Shown here one piece after another: positions 24,898 through 32,402 of a stretch of 33,091 bases of DNA (its first letter is position 1; each line of letters opens with the position of its first letter). Origin of the DNA: an uncultured Prevotellaceae bacterium (GTDB lineage: Bacteria > Bacteroidota > Bacteroidia > Bacteroidales > Bacteroidaceae); contig CACXPX010000044.1 of assembly GCA_902769705.1 (NCBI GenBank), positions 1 to 33,091 of the forward strand, given 5' to 3'. The notes beneath the pieces were generated by a model. That model searched no databases and was not told the origin of the DNA. It worked only from the letters and a program-made list of their open reading frames with translations. Position numbers and translations under genes: made by a program.

Positions 24898-26673
24898 TTA
24901 CTCACCCTTCTCGAGTTTAGCCTTCAGCTCGGCAAGAGCATCGATGTCGCCAAGAGTGGTTCCGGCAGCAACATTGTTGATGGCGGGAGCCTCTTCCTTC
25001 TTAGCCTCGCGCTTGCGGGGAGCAGCCTTCTTCACCTCTTCCTTAGCCTCTTCGAATGTGCGGCTGTGAGAAAGGATGATGCGCTTGGTGTCCTTCACGA
25101 ACTCGATGACCTTGAAGCTGAGTTCCTCACCCTGCTGAGCCTGGCTGCCGTCTTCCTTCACGAGGTGCTTAGGTGTAGCAAAGCCTTCACCACCCTCGTT
25201 CAGCGTGATAACAGCACCCTTGTCCATCAGCTCGGTAATCTTACCGGTGTGAACGCTACCAGGAGTGTAGAGTGTCTCGTAGGTATCCCAAGGATTGTCC
25301 TCGAGCTGCTTGTGACCAAGGCTCAGACGACGGTTCTCCTTGTCGATTTCGAGCACCACAACGTCGATGTCGGCGCCCTGCTGAGTGAACTCAGAAGGAT
25401 GCTTCACCTTCTTGGTCCAAGAGAGGTCGCTGATGTGAATCAGACCGTCGACACCCTCTTCAAGCTCAACGAAGATACCGAAGTTGGTGAAGTTGCGAAC
25501 CTTAGCGGTGTGCTTCGAACCAACAGGATATTTCACTTCGATAGCCTCCCACGGATCTTCCTTCAACTGTTTGATGCCAAGCGACATCTTGCGCTCGTCG
25601 CGGTCGAGAGTCAGGATGACAGCCTCCACCTCGTCGCCCACGTGCATGAACTCCTGAGCTGAACGTAGGTGCTGGCTCCAAGACATCTCTGAAACGTGAA
25701 TCAGACCTTCTACACCAGGGGCAATCTCAACGAATGCACCGTAGTCGGCAATCACGACTACCTTACCCTTCACGTGGTCACCCACCTTCAGGTCAGCATC
25801 GAGAGCATCCCAAGGATGCGGAGTGAGCTGCTTCAGACCGAGGGCAATGCGCTTCTTCTCGTCGTCGAAGTCGAGAATCACGACATTGATCTTCTGATCG
25901 AGGGCAACCACTTCATGAGGATCGCTCACGCGGCCCCAAGACAAGTCGGTGATGTGGATGAGTCCGTCAACACCGCCCAGGTCAACAAACACACCGTAAG
26001 AGGTGATGTTCTTGACAGTACCTTCGAGAATCTGACCCTTCTCGAGCTTCGAGATGATCTCCTTCTTCTGAGCCTCGAGCTCGGCCTCGATAAGAGCCTT
26101 GTGAGAAACGACGACATTGCGGAACTCGTGGTTGATTTTCACCACCTTGAACTCCATCGTCTTTCCTACGAACACGTCGTAGTCGCGTATGGGATGAACA
26201 TCGATCTGGCTGCCGGGCAAGAAAGCCTCGATACCGAACACATCGACAATCATACCACCCTTCGTGCGGCACTTGATGTAACCGGTGATGACTTCCTCGT
26301 TGTCCAAAGCAGCGTTGACACGCTCCCAGCTCTTGCTCTGACGAGCCTTCTTGTGAGAGAGCACCAACTGACCCTTCTTGTCTTCCTGATTTTCAACATA
26401 AACTTCCACCACATCACCCACTTTCAGGTCGGGGTTGTAACGGAATTCGCTGGCGGCGATAATACCATCGCTCTTGTAACCAATGTTCACGATCACTTCT
26501 TTTTTATCGACGTGAGTAACCGTTCCGTCCACCACCTGATGGTCGGCAACCTTATTCAAGGTCTCGTCGTAAGCTTTCTGAAGCTCTTCGCGGCTTGCGC
26601 CTGTTACTGAACCCTGCTCGTACTCTTCCCAGTTGAAGTCCTGCAGAGGCTCAATGTTTTTTAAGTTTGACAT
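24898..26673 (-). CDS. rpsA: 30S ribosomal protein S1
   Basis: The 591-residue product contains six S1 RNA-binding repeats, roughly at 46-115, 130-200, 215-285, 300-370, 385-457 and 472-540. The typical closing signatures GVDGLIHITDLSW, GVEGLIHVSEMSW and GVDGLIHISDLSW mark repeats 3-5. A Lys/Ala/Glu-rich tail follows. S1 recruits mRNA to the 30S subunit; in Bacteroidetes, where Shine-Dalgarno use is weak, its role is thought to be important. The start MSNLKNIEPLQDF at 26673 is preferred over an ATG at 26784 that lies in the promoter. No cmk gene is adjacent, unlike in E. coli. Confidence 0.96.
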   Translation of the reverse strand: MSNLKNIEPLQDFNWEEYEQGSVTGASREELQKAYDETLNKVADHQVVDGTVTHVDKKEVIVNIGYKSDGIIAASEFRYNPDLKVGDVVEVYVENQEDKKGQLVLSHKKARQSKSWERVNAALDNEEVITGYIKCRTKGGMIVDVFGIEAFLPGSQIDVHPIRDYDVFVGKTMEFKVVKINHEFRNVVVSHKALIEAELEAQKKEIISKLEKGQILEGTVKNITSYGVFVDLGGVDGLIHITDLSWGRVSDPHEVVALDQKINVVILDFDDEKKRIALGLKQLTPHPWDALDADLKVGDHVKGKVVVIADYGAFVEIAPGVEGLIHVSEMSWSQHLRSAQEFMHVGDEVEAVILTLDRDERKMSLGIKQLKEDPWEAIEVKYPVGSKHTAKVRNFTNFGIFVELEEGVDGLIHISDLSWTKKVKHPSEFTQQGADIDVVVLEIDKENRRLSLGHKQLEDNPWDTYETLYTPGSVHTGKITELMDKGAVITLNEGGEGFATPKHLVKEDGSQAQQGEELSFKVIEFVKDTKRIILSHSRTFEEAKEEVKKAAPRKREAKKEEAPAINNVAAGTTLGDIDALAELKAKLEKGE

Positions 26674-26766
26674 AATGTTAATTAAAAAAAGTTTTGTTTG
26701 TAAATTAATAAAGTTAGACTTTATGTATAAATACTCACTGTGCTCCACACCTCTCTTTTGCCGAAA

Positions 26767-26789
26767 GCCGCAAAGCGGCTGCAAAGTTA
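26767..26789 (-). promoter_or_regulatory. Promoter and 5' palindrome of rpsA
   Basis: TAACTTTG (26789-26782) is the -7 element; no good TTTG is seen at -33. Directly downstream, around the expected transcription start, lies the palindrome AGCCGC AAA GCGGCT (26766-26780). The leader is about 100 nt and may hold S1 autoregulation signals. Confidence 0.6.
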
Positions 26790-26895
26790 CAAAAAAGTTA
26801 TGAGATTTCTTTTAAATAAAGAGACGCTATACACGCGTGTTAATAATAATTAACTAAAAAGGCTCCAATTGCCTGACAATTCATCAAAAAAGGCA

Positions 26896-28230
26896 TCAAT
26901 CACGCTTGTCGGTTGCCTGTTCTTTCTCGTGAATGGTGACCTTGATGCGGCTGATGCGTCGTTCTTCGATACCCAGCACTTCGAACGTGTAGTTGCGATA
27001 TTCCAGCTTCTCGTGAATGCTGGGGAACTCACCCTTCAACTCAAGCAGCAAACCGGCCAGAGAGTCAGCATCGCCCTCCACCTCAGAGAACTCGTCGTCG
27101 TCCACCTTGATGATTTTGCAGAAGTCGCTCAAAAGCGTCTTGCCTTCAAACACAAACGTGTTGTAGTTCAGCTTGGAATAATACTTCTCCTCCTCGTCGA
27201 ACTCGTCGTTGATTTCGCCCACAATCTCCTCCAAGATGTCTTCCAATGTGACCAATCCGCTCGTACCTCCAAACTCGTCGACCACAATGGCAATGTGCAC
27301 CTTGTTCTCCTGGAACTCGCGCAAGAGGTCGTCAATCTTCTTCGTCTCGGGAACGAAGTATGGCGGACGTATCATGCTCTGCCAACGGAAGTTAGCAGGT
27401 TTCGAGAGATGCGGCAGCAAGTCTTTGATATAGAGCACGCCACGAATGTTGTCGGTGTTGTCCTGATAGATGGGAATACGACTATAGTTGTTCTCCACGA
27501 TGCATTTCAGCACGTCGGAGAAGCTGCTGTTGATATCGAGGTCAACGATGTCCTGGCGGCTCGTCATCACCTCCTTAGCCGTCTCATCGCCAAAGCGGAT
27601 GATGCCTTGAAGCATGCTCTGCTCGTCCTTGATTTCCTCCTTGTCGGTCAGCTCCAACGCTTGTTCAAGGTCGTCTACGCTAAGCACGTGGTTCTCCTTC
27701 TGCACCACCTTCTCGGCCAGCGTACCGCTACGCATCAGTACCGACGCTAACGGCCAAAAAAGCCGACGGGCGAACAAGATGCCATTCACATAGCGGCGGC
27801 ACGACTTCAGCGGATTCTGACGGCTGTAGACCTTAGGCATTATCTCGCCAAAGAGAAGCAGAAGGAAAGTGAGCAGGATGGTGATACAAACAAACTCCAG
27901 CCACTCGGCATTAAACCGCACGAGCGACTGGAAGATATAGTTGCACACCATGATGATGGTGACGTTCACAAAGTTATTGGTAATCAAGATGGTAGCCAAC
28001 GTCCGTTCACTATCTTCTCGAAGCATCTTGATGTTTCTGTCCGAAGCAGTTTTCTCCTCGTCGAGTTCAGCCATATCGGATGGCGAGAGGCTAAAAAACG
28101 CTATCTCGGAGCCGCTGGCAAAACCAGAGAACAACAGCAACACGACGGCCAACAAGAAAGCCATCACCACCCCAAACGTCAACGGTTGGAAAGTCACCAA
28201 GTCCCCTATTTGCTGTAAGTCAGGTACCAA
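26896..28230 (-). CDS. gldE: GldE-like CNNM/CBS/CorC membrane protein
   Basis: The 444-residue product has an N-terminal CNNM (DUF21) membrane domain with several hydrophobic segments (VVMAFLLAVVLLLFSGFASGSEIAFFSLS, ATILITNNFVNVTIIMVCNYIF, FVCITILLTFLLLLFGEIMPKVYS). A CBS pair (VMTSRQDIVDLDINSSFSDVL through PETKKIDDLLREFQENKVHIAIVVDEFGGTSGLVTLEDILEEIVGE) and a C-terminal CorC/HlyC transport-associated domain follow. In Bacteroidetes this architecture is called GldE; gliding motility is not implied in Prevotella, and a magnesium-linked or general envelope role is likely. It starts 12 bp after ssb, so they share a message. Confidence 0.88.
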   Translation of the reverse strand: MVPDLQQIGDLVTFQPLTFGVVMAFLLAVVLLLFSGFASGSEIAFFSLSPSDMAELDEEKTASDRNIKMLREDSERTLATILITNNFVNVTIIMVCNYIFQSLVRFNAEWLEFVCITILLTFLLLLFGEIMPKVYSRQNPLKSCRRYVNGILFARRLFWPLASVLMRSGTLAEKVVQKENHVLSVDDLEQALELTDKEEIKDEQSMLQGIIRFGDETAKEVMTSRQDIVDLDINSSFSDVLKCIVENNYSRIPIYQDNTDNIRGVLYIKDLLPHLSKPANFRWQSMIRPPYFVPETKKIDDLLREFQENKVHIAIVVDEFGGTSGLVTLEDILEEIVGEINDEFDEEEKYYSKLNYNTFVFEGKTLLSDFCKIIKVDDDEFSEVEGDADSLAGLLLELKGEFPSIHEKLEYRNYTFEVLGIEERRISRIKVTIHEKEQATDKRD

Positions 28231-28242
28231 TTGCGTCCGGAT

Positions 28243-28662
28243 TTAGAATGGCAGATTGTCTGAATCTATTTCTGGTTCCTGTGGGGCTGGAGCTGGCTGG
28301 GGCTCCGGAGCCTGGACGCCAGGTGCCTGCTGCTTGGGAGGTGTCAGCATCTCCATGTTCTCAACAAGAATCTCGGTCACAAAGCGGCGCTGGCCACGCT
28401 GGTCGTCGTAATGCCGATAGCGAATACGACCCTCCACATAGAGTTTATCACCCTTGTGCACATACTTCTCCACCACTTTAGCCAAGTTGCGGTAGAACAC
28501 CAGGTTGTGCCAGTCGGTATGTTCGGGCACCTGTGTGCCGTTGGGAAGCGTATAGCCGCGCTCGGTTGTTGCCAACCTCACCTGCGCCACGGCCTGGTCG
28601 GCCTCATAGTAGCGCACGTCGGGCTCCATACCCACATTGCCTATCAACATCACTTTATTCAT
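28243..28662 (-). CDS. ssb: Single-stranded DNA-binding protein
   Basis: The 139-residue product has an OB fold from MNKVMLIGNVGMEPDVRY to about residue 105, with WHNLVFYRNLAKVVEKYVHKGDKLYVEGRIRYRHY typical of bacterial SSB. A Pro/Gln/Ala-rich flexible tail follows, ending in the acidic tip DSDNLPF that docks replication and repair proteins. It lies between an unknown conserved gene (25 bp away) and gldE (12 bp). Confidence 0.96.
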   Translation of the reverse strand: MNKVMLIGNVGMEPDVRYYEADQAVAQVRLATTERGYTLPNGTQVPEHTDWHNLVFYRNLAKVVEKYVHKGDKLYVEGRIRYRHYDDQRGQRRFVTEILVENMEMLTPPKQQAPGVQAPEPQPAPAPQEPEIDSDNLPF

Positions 28663-28687
28663 AACACGTCAAGCTTTGTCTTTGTTG

Positions 28688-29239
28688 TTATTTCCACATT
28701 CCCAGATACTTGAAATGGAAACACTTGCCTTTTGCCGACGGAAACTGGGAACGTCCGTCAACACGGTCGCGCAAATGCTCCACAATGCGGTTGTAGCAGT
28801 CCATTCCCGACTCAGCCTTGCATTGTGCCACGAAATGCGTGTCGCGATACTCGTGCTTGCCTGTTGCGGGAATCATCACCACACGCTTGAAATCCAACGA
28901 GCCCTCATACCAGCCCGGACGCACCTCAGTCAGGCGGGTAACGGCGCTGGCAGCCAAGTCGCGGCGGTCCATACCACCTGCAGGAGCCAAAGGTCTCACG
29001 GCCTTCTTCTGCTTGAAGTCGAGCATCGTCTCGGCAGTCGTCTTGATGATGATGAAGTAGATGCGTTGTCTCACCTTATAACGCTTGGGATAAAAAACGT
29101 CGCTGGCCGCATAATTGCGAATGTCAGCCTCCAACTCGGCGTCAACGCCTATCTCCTGAATCGAACGAAGGAAATCAATAGCCTCGTCAACATTATGAAC
29201 TAATGTTTCCTTATCAAAATATCTTAAATATAAATTCAT
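28688..29239 (-). CDS. Conserved hypothetical protein, 183 aa
   Basis: The product begins MNLYLRYFDKETLVHNVDEAIDFLRSI and contains YPKRYKVRQRIYFIIIKTTAETMLDFKQKKA, then a basic loop and GWYEGSLDFKRVVMIPATGKHEYRDTHFVA. There is no signal peptide or membrane segment. The mixed alpha/beta pattern and good codon use support a real cytoplasmic protein. I believe homologues are widespread in Bacteroidales but know no function. By spacing it is cotranscribed with ssb and gldE. No promoter of its own is visible in the 43 bp after the tRNA cluster. Confidence 0.8.
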   Translation of the reverse strand: MNLYLRYFDKETLVHNVDEAIDFLRSIQEIGVDAELEADIRNYAASDVFYPKRYKVRQRIYFIIIKTTAETMLDFKQKKAVRPLAPAGGMDRRDLAASAVTRLTEVRPGWYEGSLDFKRVVMIPATGKHEYRDTHFVAQCKAESGMDCYNRIVEHLRDRVDGRSQFPSAKGKCFHFKYLGMWK

Positions 29240-29282
29240 TGATTGTCTAAAAAAAATTAAGGTATGTTTCTCTCACAAAAAG

Positions 29283-29355
29283 AGCGGAAAACGGGACTCG
29301 GACCCGCGACCCCAACCTTGGCAAGGTTGTGCTCTACCAACTGAGCTATTTCCGC
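29283..29355 (-). tRNA. tRNA-Gly (GCC)
   Basis: A 73-nt cloverleaf has acceptor GCGGAAA/TTTCCGC, the D-arm AGCTCAGTTGGTAGAGC, anticodon loop TTGCCAA and the T-arm GCGGG TCCGAGT CCCGT. CCA is not encoded. It is identical in sequence to the copy at 29617-29689. Confidence 0.96.
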
Positions 29356-29359
29356 GAAG

Positions 29360-29446
29360 TGGTGAAGAGGAGGAGACTCGAACTCCCACGTCGCAATTGA
29401 CACTACCCCCTCAAAGTAGCGCGTCTACCAATTCCGCCACCTCTCC
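29360..29446 (-). tRNA. tRNA-Leu (GAG)
   Basis: A class II tRNA with acceptor GGAGAGG, D-arm GGCGGAATTGGTAGACGC, anticodon stem CTACT/GGTAG with loop TTGAGGG, a long variable arm and T-arm GGGAG TTCGAGT CTCCT. CCA is encoded (29362-29360); without it the gene ends at 29363. Confidence 0.94.
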
Positions 29447-29478
29447 ATCAAAGTGAAACATTCTGAAATCGAACAGAG

Positions 29479-29560
29479 TGCCCAGAACAGGACTCGAACC
29501 TGCACACCTCGCGGCACACGCACCTGAAACGTGCGCGTCTACCAATTCCGCCACCTGGGC
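29479..29560 (-). tRNA. tRNA-Leu (CAG)
   Basis: A class II tRNA with acceptor GCCCAGG/TCTGGGC. The anticodon stem CACGT/GCGTG encloses TTCAGGT, giving anticodon CAG. It has a long variable arm and the T-loop TTCGAGT. CCA is not encoded. Confidence 0.94.
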
Positions 29561-29616
29561 AATTCAAGAAAGTTGAAAACCAAACTCTTCAACTCCTGCC
29601 GTTTCAGAATGTTTTG

Positions 29617-29689
29617 AGCGGAAAACGGGACTCGGACCCGCGACCCCAACCTTGGCAAGGTTGTGCTCTACCAACTGAGCTATTTCCGC
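29617..29689 (-). tRNA. tRNA-Gly (GCC), second copy
   Basis: A 73-nt tRNA with the same sequence as 29283-29355; anticodon GCC. It is the first gene of the cluster, about 46 nt after the promoter. Confidence 0.96.
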
Positions 29690-29734
29690 GTTCATCACAC
29701 TCGTGCTGAGTGGAGCATTTCTCCAAATGCGGTG

Positions 29735-29765
29735 CAAAGGTAACACATTTTTCTGACACCACAAA
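29735..29765 (-). promoter_or_regulatory. Promoter of the tRNA cluster
   Basis: On the minus strand TTTG (29765-29762) and TACCTTTG (29742-29735) are 19 bases apart. A small palindrome (GCATTT CTCC AAATGC, about 29715-29730) lies between it and the first tRNA. No other promoter is visible before ssb and gldE, so it may also drive them. Confidence 0.75.
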
Positions 29766-29805
29766 CTTTTTGACAACTTTTTTTCAAAAAACTTCATCTG
29801 CGCTC

Positions 29806-30018
29806 CTATTCAGCTGCCGCATGTCGGGAATTGTCGGCTCCCGGCAACATCGCACGAGTCGATGGTCCGCTGGGCGTTTGATTGCCCTCGTCGGGTTTCA
29901 CTTCCTCTCTGACGGGTTTCACGGGAGCGTTGACATCCTCGTCTTCCTTGTTGCAAGCGGTCAGCAGCACTGCGCCGGCCACAAACATCAGCATCAATAT
30001 TCTCTTCATCATCACCAT
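29806..30018 (-). CDS. Small putative lipoprotein, 70 aa
   Basis: The protein begins MVMMKRILMLMFVAGAVLLTAC with lipobox LTAC (Cys22). The short mature part is charged and Pro-rich (NKEDEDVNAPVKPVREEVKPDEGN), probably unstructured. Starts at 30018, 30012 or 30009 are all possible. It follows the CE15 esterase gene by 73 bp with no promoter visible between them, so cotranscription is possible. Role unknown. Confidence 0.65.
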   Translation of the reverse strand: MVMMKRILMLMFVAGAVLLTACNKEDEDVNAPVKPVREEVKPDEGNQTPSGPSTRAMLPGADNSRHAAAE

Positions 30019-30075
30019 ATATATTATTAATTGCTGTTTTTAAATGAACTCCATCGATTGCCGGAGCTTTACTTT

Positions 30076-30117
30076 CTACTTTTTTACCTTTTTACTTTTT
30101 TACCTTTTTACTTTCAT
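30076..30117 (-). repeat. AAAAAGGTAAAAAAGT-type repeat across the CE15 stop codon
   Basis: Alternating GGTAAAAA and AGTAAAAA units cover the last codons (SKKVKK), the stop and the following bases of the esterase gene. The same kind of repeat follows the smalltalk gene at 365-399. Confidence 0.75.
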
Positions 30118-31483
30118 TTTTCCCCACCACTTCCCTTTCGAAGAAGTCGAGGAAGAAAGGCCAGTTGGGGCCTGCTTCGTGTCCGCCGTGGTGCTGCCGA
30201 TAGGTGAGCCTACCGTCCATCAGTCCGTTGTCCATGCCGGGAAAGAGGTCGGTGCCCACTCCTTTATAGCCCAGCAGTTCGTACACGGGCGAGGCTTTAG
30301 AAGCCGAAATGAACGAGCCCACCACATCCTGCCACTTGTCGCCGTTCCAGCTGCCGGTGGAGATGAAACAGGCACGAGGGGCGCAGAGGGCTATCAGTTC
30401 GTGCTGATCCACCGGCAGGTCGTTTTCCGTCAGCGGGTCGGCACCATATTTAATAAGGTTGCCACACACCCAATGATACTCCTCGCTCGAGACGATGTTG
30501 CCGATGCTCTCGCCACAGTCGCGTCTCCAGCCAGCCGCACCAGCCTTTCCCGACGAGGCAATAAACCCTGCGGCTATGCGCTCCTCAAACGCCATGGCCA
30601 CAAGCGAAGCCTTTCCGTAGCGCGACACGCCCTCGATGGCGCATTTTGTGGCATCAAACGTCTTGTCGGTCTCGAAATAGTCAATCAGCCGCGAGAGTCC
30701 CCATCCCCAAGCGCGAAGCGAACCCCAGTCAGTAGGCTGGCGATGGCCGCCCTTGTTGCAGAGGCCGATGATGCCGTTGGTGAGCCCCGAGCCCGAGTCG
30801 GCCTGAATGGACGATGGGTTGATGGTAGCAGCAGCCCATCCGCGCTCTATCACCATCTGCTTCCACGACACGCCTCCTCCGAAGGTTCGCAAGGGGTCGC
30901 CCCCTCCGAATCCGAACTCGATGACAACGGGCAGATTCTGCTTGCCACCAGCGGGGAACACCACGTTGGCCTGAATCTCAACCTTGATGGACGGGTAGCT
31001 GGAGTTGTCGACCACACCCTTCAGCGTGCGCACCACCACCTGCTGCCCCGCAAACTCCCTTTTCTCCTCGCTGCTCACCTCCCATTTCACGGCAGGCACA
31101 TTAGCGGGGATGCGTCCATAGACGTGGTCTTCGAAGAGTTTCACAAGCTCTGGGCGTCGCACCTTCTGCCACATCTTGGCGCTGGTGACACGTTTGCCGC
31201 CCTCGGTGACCAGCGGGTCGGGATAGAACGGATAGGGATTGGCGGTGAGTTCGTCGTAGTTGGGATGCTTGCTCGCGTCGGGATTGTTGGGCTGGCGTCC
31301 CTCGCGCGGTTGTCCGCACCCCACCTTCGCCAGCATGTCGGCATAGTCGGCAGCGGCAATCTTGCGAAGGCTGTCCTGGTTGGGACGGTTTCCACCCCCG
31401 AACATCATGAACTGAGCATCGGCAACAAACGGGATGCAAGCCATCAGCATGGTCACCAAAAAGAGTTTCATCGTTTTCATCAT
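30092..31483 (-). CDS. CE15-type glucuronoyl esterase
   Basis: The 463-residue product has a signal peptide (about 1-23, VADAQ). The mature enzyme has an alpha/beta-hydrolase fold with the CE15 nucleophile motif GVSRYGK (Ser287), LFEDHVYGRIP (about 116-126), LPVVIEFGFGGGDP and a His-rich segment HHGGHEAGP (431-439) that should supply the catalytic His. CE15 enzymes cleave 4-O-methyl-glucuronoyl esters linking lignin to xylan, so this suggests plant-fibre use in a gut or rumen. It is exported to the periplasm or beyond. No other xylan gene lies in the window. The last residues (SKKVKK) and the stop codon are made by a simple repeat, so the C-terminal tail may vary. Confidence 0.87.
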   Translation of the reverse strand: MMKTMKLFLVTMLMACIPFVADAQFMMFGGGNRPNQDSLRKIAAADYADMLAKVGCGQPREGRQPNNPDASKHPNYDELTANPYPFYPDPLVTEGGKRVTSAKMWQKVRRPELVKLFEDHVYGRIPANVPAVKWEVSSEEKREFAGQQVVVRTLKGVVDNSSYPSIKVEIQANVVFPAGGKQNLPVVIEFGFGGGDPLRTFGGGVSWKQMVIERGWAAATINPSSIQADSGSGLTNGIIGLCNKGGHRQPTDWGSLRAWGWGLSRLIDYFETDKTFDATKCAIEGVSRYGKASLVAMAFEERIAAGFIASSGKAGAAGWRRDCGESIGNIVSSEEYHWVCGNLIKYGADPLTENDLPVDQHELIALCAPRACFISTGSWNGDKWQDVVGSFISASKASPVYELLGYKGVGTDLFPGMDNGLMDGRLTYRQHHGGHEAGPNWPFFLDFFEREVVGKNESKKVKK

Positions 31484-31664
31484 TTTCTTTGTTTATAGGA
31501 GTCAGGAGACAGGAGTTTGGGAGTTTGGGAGTTTAGACAACACCTCTTTCGCGCGCCAAGGTAATCTCTCTCCTCTCTCCTCTTTTATACATTGCAATTG
31601 AAGTGCAAGGCGAATGCAGAGCCGAGCTCGCTCGAGCTATGCTGAGCCGCAGCCTTCAATCGCT

Positions 31665-31715
31665 GTGCATCTTAAATGCACAGCAAAGTTACTAAAAAAA
31701 TTTCACCCCTCCAAA
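31665..31715 (-). promoter_or_regulatory. Promoter and start-site palindrome of the CE15 gene
   Basis: On the minus strand TTTG (31715-31712) and TAACTTTG (31691-31684) are 20 bases apart. Next to the -7 element, over the expected start, lies the palindrome TGTGCAT TTAAG ATGCACA (31683-31665), a candidate repressor site. The leader is about 195 nt. Confidence 0.65.
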
Positions 31716-31780
31716 TTTTGAGGCTCATAGCCTGTAAAATTTTGTTAAATCTTTCGCTCGTCTTCATTAATTATTTTCGA

Positions 31781-31868
31781 GGCTGCAAAAAGTCATCTTT
31801 GAGCTTGTCAAAGCTATGCAATGAGGCGGTTAAAGATGGTTTATGACGCAGCCATAGCAAAATATGCA
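31781..31868 (+). repeat. Degenerate 22-bp tandem repeat array (four units), second locus
   Basis: Units at 31781, 31803, 31825 and 31847 are exactly 22 bp each, three of them ending in TGA. The second unit, with TGTCAAAGCTATGCAATGA, is the reverse complement of the core at 15857-15878. Confidence 0.8.
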
Positions 31869-31978
31869 GAAATAGGGCGATTTTGGAATAATTCTTAACG
31901 GATGTTAAATCGGTCGGAGGAATCCAGGAAACCGTCAACTTGCCTGGTAAAACGGCTGTCAACAATATCAGGAAATTT

Positions 31979-32207
31979 CGTCACACGTCACAACGTCACA
32001 CGTCACATTAAGGTCGTTCAACATTTCCGAGATGTAATTTGTGTTTTAAATTGACAGATTTTGATGGTGAATAATGATGGAATGTAATAATAGTAATTTT
32101 ATTATAATATATAATATATTATATATTATAATAACCTTCTAGCATGGAGGGCACTTTGCACATGTGGAAGGTGCTTAATGTGACGTGTGACGTTGTGACG
32201 CGTGACG
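31979..32207. repeat. 34-bp inverted repeat made of TGTGACG heptamers
   Basis: The left arm 31979-32012 and right arm 32174-32207 are reverse complements at 33 of 34 positions. Each arm is itself four TGTGACG/CGTCACA-like heptamers plus CTTAA. The arms enclose 161 bp with an A/T palindrome. Confidence 0.93.
32099..32134. repeat. 36-bp perfect A/T palindrome
   Basis: Every base from 32099 to 32134 is A or T and the sequence equals its own reverse complement, without a spacer. It could extrude a cruciform or melt easily. Confidence 0.95.
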
Positions 32208-32225
32208 TTTGGTACCTTAATGTAA

Positions 32226-32249
32226 CAATGTTGCAATGTTGCAATGTTG
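32226..32249 (+). repeat. CAATGTTG tandem repeat (3 copies)
   Basis: Three perfect consecutive copies lie between the inverted repeat and the second direct-repeat copy. Confidence 0.85.
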
Positions 32250-32370
32250 CATTTTCTGATTCAATTGACAGATTTGATTGTTCTCGAATAAGGTTGTTCC
32301 TCGTGAAGGAAAAAGAAGTTATATTCCCTCGTTTTCTTAACAAATTTTTGCACGCCAGCGGGGGTGAAAA

Positions 32371-32402
32371 TTTGGTGGTTTCAAAAATGTTTTGTACCTT
32401 TG
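32371..32402 (+). promoter_or_regulatory. Promoter of the BspA-like gene
   Basis: TTTG at 32371-32374 and TACCTTTG at 32395-32402 are 20 bases apart; the leader is about 55 nt. Confidence 0.75.

Larger units (their letters stand above)
32049..32275 (+). repeat. 13-bp direct repeat AATTGACAGATTT
   Basis: Copies at 32049-32061 and 32263-32275 are identical and enclose the A/T palindrome and the right arm of the inverted repeat. Confidence 0.85.

Noticed and set aside
26859-26884. Terminator after gldE
   Set aside because: Only a weak AATTG/CAATT hairpin is seen and the T-run is set off from it; not strong enough to call.
29564-29797. Minus-strand frame of 77 codons with an AEIAQLVEHNLAKVG segment
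   Set aside because: The segment is the translation of the tRNA-Gly gene, a well-known source of false proteins.
30044-31498. Long plus-strand open frame (484 codons)
   Set aside because: It is antisense to the CE15 esterase gene, which has a signal peptide and catalytic motifs.
31771-31965. Minus-strand frame of 64 codons
   Set aside because: It runs through the second 22-bp repeat array and has no coding features.
31979-32275. Insertion sequence or oriC
   Set aside because: No transposase, no dnaA gene and no DnaA-box cluster are visible; I report only the repeat structure.
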